Assembly: GCF_001707885.1 (NCBI RefSeq)
Contig: NZ_MASS01000040.1
Span: 1 to 39,255 of the forward strand
Origin: Desulfosporosinus cupriresistens
GTDB taxonomy: Bacteria; Bacillota; Desulfitobacteriia; Desulfitobacteriales; Desulfitobacteriaceae
Direction of reading: 5' to 3'
Length of the DNA: 39,255 nt
Positions 25,452 through 34,030 of this stretch are shown piece by piece (position 1 is the first letter of the stretch; each line of letters opens with the position of its first letter). The notes beneath the pieces were generated by a model. That model saw only the letters and a program-made list of their open reading frames with translations, was not told the DNA's origin and did not search any database. The translations under genes were made by a program, and so were the position numbers.

Positions 25452-25955
25452 TTAGCCATGTTTCAACGTTGTTGCGCATTCACTGGCTTCCCCTTTAAGA
25501 ATCTGAATCCCATGGGGAAGCGCTGGAGCAATCGCCGCAAAGCATTCGCGCACTGCTTTGGGGCTACCCGGCATATTAATGATGAGCGTTTGTTTCCTGA
25601 GGACTGCCACACCTCGACTTAGCATAGCCTTAGGCGTCACTTTTAAGCTTTCCATCCGCATCACTTCCGCAATGCCCGGCACCATACGATCTGCCACAGC
25701 GAGTGTGGCCTCAGGCGTAACATCACGTAGTGAAAATCCGGTTCCACCAGTTGTCAATATTAAGTCCAGACTTAACTCATCTGCCCATTGTCGCATTTTT
25801 GCTGCAATTAAAGTTTGGTCGTCTGGGAGTACCTCATACTCAACGACAGCCCCCTCGATTTCCTGAACAAGTTTAGCAAGAGCTGGTCCTGAGAGATCTT
25901 CCCTTTCTCCACGCGACCCTTTATCACTTGCAGTAATGACCCCTACTCGAAGCAT
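25452..25955 (-). CDS. mogA: Molybdopterin adenylyltransferase (MogA/MoaB family)
   Basis: 167 aa. Activates molybdopterin by adenylation before metal insertion. The MPT-binding fold shows VGVITASDKGSRG, TTGGTGFSLRDVTPEAT (signature) and LIINMPGSPKAVRECF. Starts on the ATG of a TAATG overlap with the MOSC gene stop, so the two are co-translated. Family members may be called MogA or MoaB; with no other homologue in view, the biochemical step is inferred from family. Part of the cofactor island with moaC, moaA and mobA. Confidence 0.88.
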   Translation of the reverse strand: MLRVGVITASDKGSRGEREDLSGPALAKLVQEIEGAVVEYEVLPDDQTLIAAKMRQWADELSLDLILTTGGTGFSLRDVTPEATLAVADRMVPGIAEVMRMESLKVTPKAMLSRGVAVLRKQTLIINMPGSPKAVRECFAAIAPALPHGIQILKGEASECATTLKHG

Positions 25956-26389
25956 TATGCTATCACCTCAATACTATCTCCTACGCGAACCGCCCCACCT
26001 TCTAATAGGCGAATAAAGATTCCTTCTTTAGGCATGACACAGTCCCCAGCTTGATAGAAAATCGCACATTTTGTATGACACTCTTTACCGATTTGAGTGA
26101 CTTCCCCGATACTTGTTTCCCCGATTTTTAACTTTGTTCCGATGGGCAGAGTAAACAATTCTATCCCTTCAGTCGTCAAGTTCTCAGCAAAATCTCCTGG
26201 TCCAACATCCAAACCTTTGTCCTGCATCGTCTTTATGCTCTCCATCGCCAGTAAACTAACCATGCGATGCCAATCTCCGCCGTGTGCATCTCCTTCAAGA
26301 CCAAAGTTGACTTTCAAGATCCCTTCGCCCACATTTTTTTTACGCATCCCTTTTTTTTCACTTGTGCAAACAGCTAATATTTTGCCCAT
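25955..26389 (-). CDS. Stand-alone MOSC domain protein
   Basis: 144 aa from the ATG of MGKILAVCTSEKKG, with GAGG 9 nt upstream; an earlier in-frame ATG (26410) lacks a ribosome site. MOSC domain pattern: LEGDAHGGDWHRMVSLLAMESI, VGPGDFAENLTTEGIEL, IGKECHTKCAIFYQAGDCVMPKEGIF. MOSC domains bind Moco or sulfur carriers; the Cys in KECHTKC is the conserved one. Its stop overlaps the mogA start. The pairing with mogA suggests a role in transfer or storage of Moco/Wco, or sulfuration, not detoxification. Exact function unproven. Confidence 0.85.
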   Translation of the reverse strand: MGKILAVCTSEKKGMRKKNVGEGILKVNFGLEGDAHGGDWHRMVSLLAMESIKTMQDKGLDVGPGDFAENLTTEGIELFTLPIGTKLKIGETSIGEVTQIGKECHTKCAIFYQAGDCVMPKEGIFIRLLEGGAVRVGDSIEVIA

Positions 26390-26469
26390 CTTATATGTCC
26401 TCGCTTTCATCCGAATGCTACGTATTCATTTATATAGGAAACTTAATTTATGAAAGTCCACTTTCTAAT

Positions 26470-26700
26470 TATTTAGTTAGACTTATCCAAGTCTTACCGC
26501 TAGTTCTTCCGACGGTCATAACTTGAACAAGAATATTCGAGGTTAGGGCGCTAACCAAGAATGGCCGAGTGTTCCTGTAACTAAGGATTGCTGGATGCCG
26601 GAGGACCTAGTATCGCTGAAACTAAGATTCGAACAGACGTTCCATGCCAGAGCACCTCAAGGATTGTCAGGTGCCTTGATGGGGCGAAGTGACCATATCT
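26470..26700. repeat. Intergenic repetitive segment between moaC and MOSC genes
   Basis: No reading frame. Contains two related strings, AAGGATTGCTGGATGCC and AAGGATTGTCAGGTGCC, spaced about 80 bp apart, plus a GGTTAG-GGCG-CTAACC hairpin and a GCACCT/AGGTGC hairpin. It looks like a decayed tandem or MITE-like element. It separates two parts of the moa operon. Confidence 0.4.
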
Positions 26701-26722
26701 AAAAACAGAAGCTTAGTAGCCA

Positions 26723-27196
26723 TTAGTCACGTACAAAGTGTCCACTTTTCCCCCCAAACTTTTCGACCAAATAAATATCCCCAATCGTCATAGTTTTATC
26801 CATGGCTTTACACATGTCGTAAATAGTTAACGCAGCGACACTGACCGCTGTCAAGGCTTCCATCTCGACTCCAGTTTTCCCATGTACTTTTACTACAGCT
26901 TCAATGTTTACCTCACCAGGACCCTCTAGTTTAAACTTGAGTTTGGCTCCGGTAATCGCTAGGGGATGACACATAGGTATTAATTGAGATGTCTGCTTTG
27001 CTGCCATAATACCCGCAACTTGAGCTACCGCCAAAACATCTCCTTTAGCTATTAGCCCCAACCGGATGCGCTCCAATGTATCTGGTTTCATCTGTATCTT
27101 CCCACGCGCAACCGCAACACGTGCCGTTTCATTCTTGTCACTAACATCCACCATGCGGGCGCGACCTTCTTCATCAAAATGTGTTAAATCATCCAA
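26723..27196 (-). CDS. moaC: Cyclic pyranopterin monophosphate synthase MoaC
   Basis: 157 aa, full length. Converts the MoaA product (3',8-cyclo-GTP) to cPMP. Motifs: [30 protein letters not shown] (active region), [23 protein letters not shown] and the C-terminal GGKSGHF. Start is a TTG with GGAGGG 6 nt upstream; that site overlaps the moaA stop, so moaA and moaC are coupled. MoaC works on the product of the preceding gene. Confidence 0.96.
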   Translation of the reverse strand: MDDLTHFDEEGRARMVDVSDKNETARVAVARGKIQMKPDTLERIRLGLIAKGDVLAVAQVAGIMAAKQTSQLIPMCHPLAITGAKLKFKLEGPGEVNIEAVVKVHGKTGVEMEALTAVSVAALTIYDMCKAMDKTMTIGDIYLVEKFGGKSGHFVRD

Positions 27197-27199
27197 TTC

Positions 27200-28171
27200 T
27201 TACCCTCCGATCTGGGACATTACACGTAGACCTTGCAATGCTTCGTCATTCATATGATGTTCAACTGGTTTATGCCAAACTGCATGGGCAAATAGATCCA
27301 ATATATCTGCATCCGTGCTTCCATTCCGTAAGGCCTCACGGAGATCCACTTCATGTTTACTATGTAAACATGGTCTGAGTTTCCCATCTGCTGTCAAACG
27401 AACTCGATTGCAGGTATCGCAAAAATGTCGACTCATTGCGCTGATAAAACCAATGCTTCCCTTAAAACCATGGGGGCGAAAATATTCCGCAGGCCCCCCG
27501 CCACGAATAGAGAGTTTTGGAACGTACTCTTGGATTCCCAAAAGCTCTTTCATTTCCTTAATTGGAACAAAATCAGCCCGATGCTCTGAGCTAATCCCAA
27601 TTGGCATGAGTTCTATGAAACGGACGTGGAGTGGATATTGTCTAGCTAAGTCCAAAAAACTAGGTAGCTCGTCCGAATTAAACCCTCGGACGACGACAAC
27701 GTTGATTTTTACCGGATCTAAGCCTACCTCAAGCGATCGGAATACACCCTGAATCACACGTGAAACATCGCCTCCACGGGTAATATCAGCGAAATGCTCT
27801 TGATTCATGGTATCTAAGCTAATATTTACTCGCTGAACACCCACCGCTTTTAGATCAGAGGCCATTTCTGGAAGTAACATTCCATTGGTTGTGAGCATAA
27901 GATCCTCAACCCCCGGGAGCTGAGCCCCCTCCTGCAGGAAGTTTAATATCCCTTTCCGGACTAAGGGTTCTCCGCCTGTGATCCGAAACCGACGAAACCC
28001 CAATTGCGTACTTATCCTCATAAGTCGTAGTATCTCTTCAAAGGAAAGAATGGATTCATGCGACATCCATTGTACTCCATCAGCTGGCATACAATATTTA
28101 CAGCGGAGATTACAACGATCTGTCACTGAGATTCTGAGATAGTCAATTTGCCGTTGAAATTGATCTTGCAT
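27200..28171 (-). CDS. moaA: GTP 3',8-cyclase MoaA
   Basis: 323 aa from the ATG of MQDQFQRQIDYLRIS, with AGAGG 7 nt upstream; longer readings run into the leader RNA. Radical-SAM enzyme: CxxxCxxC at residues 20, 24, 27, GGEP in the SAM site, second 4Fe-4S cluster in CDTCNRVRLTADGKLRPCL, and the terminal Gly-Gly (QIGG) needed for activity. First committed step of Moco/Wco biosynthesis. Heads the moaA-moaC operon. A structured leader with an intrinsic terminator lies upstream, implying cofactor-controlled expression. Confidence 0.97.
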   Translation of the reverse strand: MQDQFQRQIDYLRISVTDRCNLRCKYCMPADGVQWMSHESILSFEEILRLMRISTQLGFRRFRITGGEPLVRKGILNFLQEGAQLPGVEDLMLTTNGMLLPEMASDLKAVGVQRVNISLDTMNQEHFADITRGGDVSRVIQGVFRSLEVGLDPVKINVVVVRGFNSDELPSFLDLARQYPLHVRFIELMPIGISSEHRADFVPIKEMKELLGIQEYVPKLSIRGGGPAEYFRPHGFKGSIGFISAMSRHFCDTCNRVRLTADGKLRPCLHSKHEVDLREALRNGSTDADILDLFAHAVWHKPVEHHMNDEALQGLRVMSQIGG

Positions 28172-28204
28172 GGCCATGCCTCTTTCCAAGCTTAGATTTC
28201 TGCA

Positions 28205-28240
28205 AAATAAAAAACCCCACGGTCTGTAAACAACCGGGGG
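28205..28240 (-). terminator. Attenuator terminator in the moaA leader
   Basis: CCCC-CGGT / ACCG-A-GGGG-type stem (arms at 28215-28223 and 28233-28240, one bulge), then TTTTTTATTTT. It sits between the structured leader and the moaA start, so it can only regulate moaA, not end a gene. Confidence 0.75.
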
Positions 28241-28244
28241 ATTC

Positions 28245-28366
28245 ACTCCACCTGTCGACAGACTCCTTTCCAATAGGAGATATTACAGTTTCCCATAATA
28301 CCCGAGTGCCTTGCGACACTGGTCTGGTCACCATAGCTTATGCTTTAGGGGATCCAGCTTCGGAGT
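28245..28366 (-). ncRNA. Candidate Moco/Tuco riboswitch aptamer
   Basis: About 120 nt on the moaA leader, closed by ACTCC/GGAGT. Inside: a GCUGGAUCCCC segment, a GUG..CAC hairpin around GCAAGG, a GGUAUUA/UAAUAUC stem and a CUGUCGACAG palindrome before the attenuator. Multi-branched shape, position before moaA and a downstream terminator fit the Moco RNA class. I cannot confirm the consensus without a covariance search. Confidence 0.6.
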
Positions 28367-28533
28367 AATGACGTTTAAATTTTAATCTGAATATATAATT
28401 TATAATTCGTGATAAATTATAAAAATCCTTCTATTTATCTACAAAATAATACATTTTTCTTTTTATTAAATACTATTCAGTTTTTTGTGAAACTATTGTA
28501 AACTAGAAATAGGAAAGTACAAAGGAGGTTCAC

Positions 28534-29319
28534 ATGCCAAACGAAACGGTTACTCATTCTATTCTTAAAGCCAATGGGCCACTGCTCGAATGGGTAGAAG
28601 ACACAGTGGTTCGAGAAGTTCCTTTGACCATACATTACAACCGCGAAGAAATTGCAACTCTTTTATGCTCTCTTTCCCAAATCGAAGAACTCGTCCTTGG
28701 ATTTTTATTTAACGAAGGGTTTGTCCGTTTTCCGAAGGACGTGTATGAGATTCGGCATGATCCCGTAGATCATTTGGTTTGGGTCGAAGGTAAACCGTGC
28801 CTTTTGCAAAAAGAACTTATGAGCAAACGATTTGTTTCAGCCTGTTGTGGTAAAAGTCGCGCATCATTTTGTTTCGCTAACGATGCTCTAATGGTTAAAC
28901 CGCTTACTTCAAACCTTAGCATCCCACTCCAAGAAGCTTATAATTATGTGAAATTTCTTGCGTATCATCTCCCACTTTTTCAAACAACCGGTGGAGTACA
29001 TAGCGGAGGAATAGGCTATCAAGGTAAGGTCCTCCTGACGAGCTATGATATTGGCAGACATAACGTCTTTGATAAGCTGGGGGGCAGTGCCTTTCGTCAA
29101 GAATTAAATCTTGAAGACCATGTGATTTTTTTTAGTGGCCGGGTTTCCTCTGAAATCCTGCTCAAAGTTGCGAAAATGAAGGTTCCTATCCTCATTGCTC
29201 GTGGAGCACCAACCGATCTCGCCCTTTCTCAAGCGACTGCTTTGAATATCACCGTTATAGGGTTTGCAAGGGAACAGCGCCTCAATATTTATACCTGTAC
29301 TGATCGAATTAGCCTTTAA
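28534..29319 (+). CDS. fdhD: Formate dehydrogenase accessory sulfurtransferase FdhD
   Basis: 261 aa, normal length. Moves sulfur from a cysteine desulfurase to the Mo/W-bis-MGD of formate dehydrogenase. The functional loop reads SACCGKSR (Cys104-Cys105, Ser108) instead of the CGVC of E. coli, a variant I associate with Gram-positive FdhD; one reactive Cys is retained. Other family blocks: FLFNEGF, TGGVHSGG, YDIGRHNVFDKLGG, FFSGRVSSEILLKVAKMKVPILIARGAPTDLA. AAAGGAGG 7 nt before the ATG. Divergent from moaA; it faces the fdhA1 cluster, whose product it serves. Confidence 0.95.
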   Translation: MPNETVTHSILKANGPLLEWVEDTVVREVPLTIHYNREEIATLLCSLSQIEELVLGFLFNEGFVRFPKDVYEIRHDPVDHLVWVEGKPCLLQKELMSKRFVSACCGKSRASFCFANDALMVKPLTSNLSIPLQEAYNYVKFLAYHLPLFQTTGGVHSGGIGYQGKVLLTSYDIGRHNVFDKLGGSAFRQELNLEDHVIFFSGRVSSEILLKVAKMKVPILIARGAPTDLALSQATALNITVIGFAREQRLNIYTCTDRISL

Positions 29320-29379
29320 TTGCTGTAAGGCAACAACGATGGTAAAAGGCGTGCGTGGATAAATGCCTGATTGAGTAGC

Positions 29380-29616
29380 TTATTTACTTTGGAAGACCTC
29401 CTCATATTCGGCGGAAGAGAAACGGGTCAGAATCCGTTCCCCAACAACGGTTATAGGAACTCCGATCTGATCAGTCACTTTTCTCATTTCTTTAAAATGC
29501 CCAGGAAATAGAATATTTTTCTCTGTAAACAAAATCCCTTTACTTGATAGAAATCGCTTGGCACGTGCACAGTATGGACAAAGAGGTAGGGTATACATTA
29601 TCACTTCATGTTTCAT
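29380..29616 (-). CDS. Glutaredoxin-like protein
   Basis: 78 aa. Thioredoxin-fold mini-protein with CPYC at the N-terminus (YTLPLCPYCARAKRFL), a cis-Pro segment (GVPITVV) and a short end. Reduces disulfides or mixed disulfides in the cytosol. GGAG 9 nt before the ATG. It lies 160 bp downstream of fdhA1 across a terminator, convergent with fdhD. A decayed copy sits at 34650-34827 downstream of the second fdhA/AOR pair, so it probably travels with fdhA. A possible role is keeping the cysteines or selenocysteine of FdhA, or the FdhD loop, reduced; this is inference. Confidence 0.85.
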   Translation of the reverse strand: MKHEVIMYTLPLCPYCARAKRFLSSKGILFTEKNILFPGHFKEMRKVTDQIGVPITVVGERILTRFSSAEYEEVFQSK

Positions 29617-29733
29617 GACTCATCACTCCATCAACTCAGATTAAATGTACGTTAACCTTAGCTTCAATGTACCACATCCCTACTTTTATGTCACGCTGGC
29701 AAATATCTCTTTAGTATTACATTATAATCAAAA

Positions 29734-29771
29734 ATATAGATGGGCCTTTCTTTCGAAAGGCCCATCTATAT
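29734..29771 (-). terminator. Terminator of fdhA1
   Basis: Perfect 17-bp arms ATATAGATGGGCCTTTC / GAAAGGCCCATCTATAT around a TTTC loop, 7 bp past the stop. Separates fdhA1 from the glutaredoxin gene. Confidence 0.8.
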
Positions 29772-29778
29772 TAATACT

Positions 29779-32460
29779 CTAACTAATTTTTGAAATTTGT
29801 ACGCCACACACTTTATATTCATACGTTTTCGTGACTTTATCATAGGCTCCATTGGTTAATTCGTTAGTAGGGGAATCAAAATAGTGGAAAGTCATAAAGA
29901 CCATACCGGTAGGCACTCGTTCTGTGATCTTAATTTTAGTCTTAACCTCACCACGACGAGATGACACTTTTACAACTTCACCCATCTCGAGTCCGAGTCG
30001 CTTAGCATCCAATGGATTTATCTCTGCCAACTCTTCTGGCGAATGGATTCCTAAAGATTTGGAGTGTTGGGTGAAAACATTATAATGAGAAAGCTTCCGT
30101 CCAGTGTTGAGTAAGAAAGGATACTTTTCATCCGGTGATTCATCAGGTAACTGATTGTCAATTGCCACAAACTGCCCTAAGCCTCGGCTAAACTTCCCTT
30201 CATGTAAGAACTTAGTACCAGGATGTTCAGCAGAAGGTACTGGCCATTGCAACCCTTGGGTTCCTAGCCGTTCGTGAGTGATCCCTGCAAATATTGGGGT
30301 AAGCGTGGCAATTTCCTGCATGACCTCTTCCGAAGATTGATACTCAAAGGGATAACCCATACGGGTCGCTAGTTCACAGATGATGTCTCCGTCTATCTTC
30401 GCATTGCCCAGAGGTTTAATCGCTTGATTAACCATTTGCACTCGCCGCTCAGTGTTGGAGAAGGTACCTGTCTTCTCAGCAAAACTAGCTCCAGGTAAGA
30501 CAACATCCGCCAACTTAGCTGTTTCGGACATGAAGATTTCTTGGACTACAAGGAAATCCAAAGCCTTAAGGCCTTTGCGTACATGATTGGCATCAGCATC
30601 TGTAATGACCGGATCTTCACCTAAAACATACAAGGCTCGCAGATTTTTACTAACTGCTGCTCCAAACATATCTGGAATCGTAAATCCAGGATTGGGGTCG
30701 AGCGGAACCCCCCAAGCGGCTTCAAATTTTGCCCGTGCTTCAGGATTAGCAACTTGTTGGTAACCAGGATAGACGTTAGGCAATGCTCCCATATCGCAGG
30801 CACCTTGAACATTATTTTGCCCACGCATAGGGTTAACACCCGAGCTTTCTTTCCCAATATTACCAGTAAGCATGGCTAAGTTCGCCAAGCTCTTTACATT
30901 ATCCGTACCATAGACATGTTCCGTGATCCCTAATGTATAGAAGATCTCCGCCCGTTCTGCGGTCGCGTAAAGTCTAGCAGCTTCCATAAGCTGTTCCACG
31001 GGAACCCCCGTAATTTGAGCGACTAGCTCGGGAGTATATTTCTCAATCGTTTTTCGCGCTTCTTCAAAACCTTCCGTTCGTTCTTCAATGAATGCGCGAT
31101 CTTCCCACCCGTTAGCGAGAATAATGTTCATAATCCCATTAATGAGAGCAATATCCGTTCCCGAACGAAGTCTTAGCCAAACATCGGCATGTTCAGCCAT
31201 ATTAGTGTACCGAGGATCCACCACAATCAGCTTTGAACCCTTAGCCAGTGCCTGTTTCATTTTCGTCCCAATCACAGGATGAGCTTCCGTTGGATTAGAA
31301 CCAATTACAAACATTGCTTTAGTGTTTGGAATTTCATTAATAGAGTTAGTCATTGCTCCCGATCCAAATGATATGGCCAGACCGGCCACAGTGGGAGCGT
31401 GTCAAGTCCTAGCGCAGTGATCGACATTATTGGTGCCGATGACCGCGCGCATGAATTTTTGCATAAGATAATTTTCTTCGTTAGTACAATGGGCAGAACT
31501 TAAAGCTGCAATAGAGTTTGGTCCATAGTTTTTCTTGATCTCACCTAACTTTGAGGCGACTAAATCCAGAGCTTCATCCCATTCTGCCGGGACTAATACC
31601 CCATCTTTCCTGATCAGCGGAGTTGTGATGCGGTTTTTATTATAAATCATATCCATCCCAAAGCGACCTTTGACACATAAAGCCTTGCCATTAACGGGTG
31701 CATTCGGATTCGAGGTCACTCCAATGACTTTGCCGTCTTTAACATTCAGGTCAAAGTTACAGCCTACCCCGCAAAATGGGCAGGTAGTTTGGACTTTGGA
31801 TACTTCCCAAGGATGCCCTTTGCCGACCATTTGCTTTTCAACCAAGGCTCCTACTGGACAAACTGAGACACATGATCCGCAGAAATCGCAGTCAGAATCG
31901 TTATAGGATAAATTAAAGGCTGGACCCACCTGAGCATCAAAACCACGGAATGAAAAGTCCAGAATGCTTTTTCCCTGAATTTCACTGCACGCTTTGATGC
32001 ATTTTCCACACAAGATACATTTATTGGGGTCCCGTAGAATGAAGGGATTCCCATCATCTATCGGAAGATTACGGCGTTCGCCTTGATAAATTTCTCCTGT
32101 GACACCATATTCGTAGGCGTACTCGGCCAAAGAGCAATTGCCCATTTTTTGGCAAGTCATGCAATCTAAGGGGTGATTCGCTACTAACAGTTCCAAAATA
32201 GTTTTGCGTGCATTACGAACTTTTGGATTTTGCGTTTCTACCTTCATTCCCTGCGTTACTTGAGTAACACAAGACGGCGGAAGATTGCGCATACCTTCAA
32301 TTTGTACAACGCACATGCGGCAGGCACCGCCAGCAGTAAGCTCCGGGTCATGACATAAAGTAGGAATTGGAATATCATTCTGGCGACAGGCTTCAAGCAC
32401 AGTCGATCCCTTCAGAACGCTGACTTCACGACCGTCAATTGTTAATGTAAGCCACTCCAA
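29779..32460 (-). CDS. fdhA: Selenocysteine formate dehydrogenase, catalytic subunit 1
   Basis: 893 aa with Sec353 encoded by TGA at 31402-31404 in HCART-U-HAPTVAGLA, where FdhH-type enzymes carry Sec. Interconverts formate and CO2. Domains: 2Fe-2S (GGACRMCVVQIEG), NuoG-type His-Cys cluster (HPLDCMTCQKMGNC), two 4Fe-4S (CILCGKCIKAC, CDFCGSCVSVCP), Mo/W-bis-MGD Fe4S4 (CPFCGVGC) and the molybdopterin domain to the C-terminus. No Tat signal, so cytosolic; this long form usually passes electrons to NAD(P)H or ferredoxin partners. Start: TTG with GGAG 8 nt upstream; earlier in-frame codons lie in the promoter. Neighbours fdhD, the sensor-regulator and fdhA2 agree. Confidence 0.95.
31355..31404 (-). 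promoter_or_regulatory. SECIS element of fdhA1
   Basis: After the UGA, lower stem GCTCCC/GGGAGC and upper stem TGGCC/GGCCA present a GGTCT apical loop 18 nt past the UGA. This is the spacing and loop of the E. coli fdhF SECIS bound by SelB. Confidence 0.88.
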
Positions 32461-32925
32461 AGTGTTCACTCCTCTCTGTTTGCTATCCACTAGATAATTT
32501 GGGCACTCATTTTCAGCAGTATCAAGAAACGGATAATTAAGATCGAACACCATACCCGAAAAGAGTATAAATCCATAAGTGGACAGACTCAAATATGTTT
32601 TTTTTAAATTGATTGACTTTTTAGATAGTTTTATATTACTTGTTTCACTAGCCATAGTCAACTATATTAAACTAAATTAAATAAGAACAAAATAAACCAA
32701 ACTAATTTAGTTTTGTAAATGAGTCCCTCCTTCATTAACGTGCAAACGCACTTCGAAGAGAAGACTCCAAAAGGTAACATTGGTACACCAGTTTCTGATC
32801 ATAAAGGTTTCATTAACCCAATTATTTTAAACGACATTATTATTAAAATGGAAATTGGTATTGACTTACAAGTCTTACTATTCTAGTGTTAATAAGTGTA
32901 AGGAAAGAGTAGGAAGGTGATTTAT
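32461..32925. other. Divergent promoter region of fdhA1 and the regulator gene
   Basis: AT-rich. An in-frame extension of fdhA runs through part of it but carries no ribosome site and no family similarity, so it is treated as leader/promoter. Contains the inverted repeat at 32669-32713. Confidence 0.5.
32669..32713. promoter_or_regulatory. Inverted repeat between fdhA1 and its putative regulator
   Basis: AAACTAAATTA and TAATTTAGTTT, perfect 11-bp arms separated by 23 bp, about 210 bp before both starts. Spacing suits a dimeric regulator; a natural candidate is the divergently encoded sensor-regulator. Confidence 0.45.
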
Positions 32926-33867
32926 TTGACCTTAACTTTGACAGCTGCCGAAGCGGCTAAAATTCTTAAAGTTTCGACATATACCCTTTATGAGCTAGTT
33001 AAACGAGGAGAGCTTCCTGCTCACCGCATTGGACGACAACTTCGTATTGACCCTGCTGTCCTTGAGCACTATCTGCATGGAACTATGAGTAACTACAACA
33101 CTCCTCCTGCGGTCACACCCTCCACAACTTCAGAAGTTATGTCCTCCAACGTTGCTGGATTGCCAATTATTCGTTTCATCGGAAGCCACGACCCTATCGT
33201 CGAGCTTCTTTTCGAGTTTCTCAAGCATAGCCCGCTTCCCGTGCAATTCTCTGTTTCTTATAAAGGAAGCTTGAATGGGTTAATTGCGCTTTATTGCCGA
33301 GAAGCAGAAATTACAGGGATGCACCTTTGGGATAACGCGTCTAAAGAATATAACATCTCCCACGTCAAACATGTTATCGCCGACGAATCTGTAAGTATTG
33401 TAAATTTAGTTCAACGAGAACAAGGTTTTATCGTGGCGCCTGGTAATCCTTTTGATCTTCATACCTGGGACGATCTCACCAAACAAGGCGTGCGATTCAT
33501 CAACCGCCAGAAAGGATCAGGGACCCGTCTACGCTTGGACTCATACCTACAAACGGAAGAAATCTCTCCCGATCGCATCCTGGGATATGGAAATGAAGAA
33601 ACTACTCACTCTGCCCTCGCTTGTCTCATAGCCAATGGACAAGCCGATGTCGGCGTTGGAGTAAAAGCTGCAGCTCATAGACTTGGTCTTGATTTTATCC
33701 CCCTGTTCCAAGAACGCTATGATCTCGTTGCCTTAGGGCAAACCACTAAAACCATTGGTTGGAAACAACTTGTAACTGTTCTGAATTCCCCCGGATTTAT
33801 CCAAGCCATTAACCAACAAAATGGGTACGATACTTCTCTGACGGGAAAAATTCTTTATAGTTGCTAA
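32926..33867 (+). CDS. One-component regulator: excisionase-type HTH fused to molybdate-binding-like domain
   Basis: 313 aa. Residues 1-50 form a MerR/excisionase HTH (LTAAEAAKILKVSTYTLYELVKRGELPAHRIGRQLRI). Residues about 85-305 resemble a type-2 periplasmic substrate-binding domain of the PBP-like/ModA kind: IRFIGSHDPIVELLFEFL, FINRQKGSGTRLRLDSYL, HSALACLIANGQADVGVGVKAAAHRLGLDFIPL. No signal peptide, so it works in the cytosol. This architecture is known for molybdate or tungstate sensors that control Mo/W uptake and enzymes. Start: TTG after GGAAGGTGA; a GTG at 32917 overlaps that site. Divergent from fdhA1, so it probably controls it. Confidence 0.88.
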   Translation: MTLTLTAAEAAKILKVSTYTLYELVKRGELPAHRIGRQLRIDPAVLEHYLHGTMSNYNTPPAVTPSTTSEVMSSNVAGLPIIRFIGSHDPIVELLFEFLKHSPLPVQFSVSYKGSLNGLIALYCREAEITGMHLWDNASKEYNISHVKHVIADESVSIVNLVQREQGFIVAPGNPFDLHTWDDLTKQGVRFINRQKGSGTRLRLDSYLQTEEISPDRILGYGNEETTHSALACLIANGQADVGVGVKAAAHRLGLDFIPLFQERYDLVALGQTTKTIGWKQLVTVLNSPGFIQAINQQNGYDTSLTGKILYSC

Positions 33868-33900
33868 TTCTTTATATACTACAAAATCCTCACTTTATAA

Positions 33901-33942
33901 TGATGCCCACGTTCAGATCTCAAAACCTGAACGTGGGCATCA
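33901..33942. terminator. Hairpin after the regulator gene
   Basis: Perfect 16-bp arms TGATGCCCACGTTCAG / CTGAACGTGGGCATCA, between the convergent regulator and mobA genes. Little U-run, but stable. Confidence 0.65.
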
Positions 33943-34030
33943 AGGTCTCAGCTTATTTAACTTTGATTAGTCACCGTATTGTCTTTATCGGTTGCCGCTT
34001 ACCTTAATATCTATAACTATCTTGAACGAA

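Noticed and set aside
26600..26650. tRNA-like GATTCGAAC string
   Set aside because: No acceptor or anticodon stems around it, and it lies inside the repeat-bearing spacer.
31402..31404. fdhA1 as a pseudogene broken by a stop codon
   Set aside because: The stop is UGA at the catalytic Sec position, with a SECIS hairpin behind it, and the same arrangement occurs in fdhA2.
32461..32661. Longer fdhA1 N-terminus starting at 32661
   Set aside because: Extra 67 residues do not resemble any FDH domain, have no ribosome site and cover the promoter region. The TTG at 32460 has GGAG at 8 nt.
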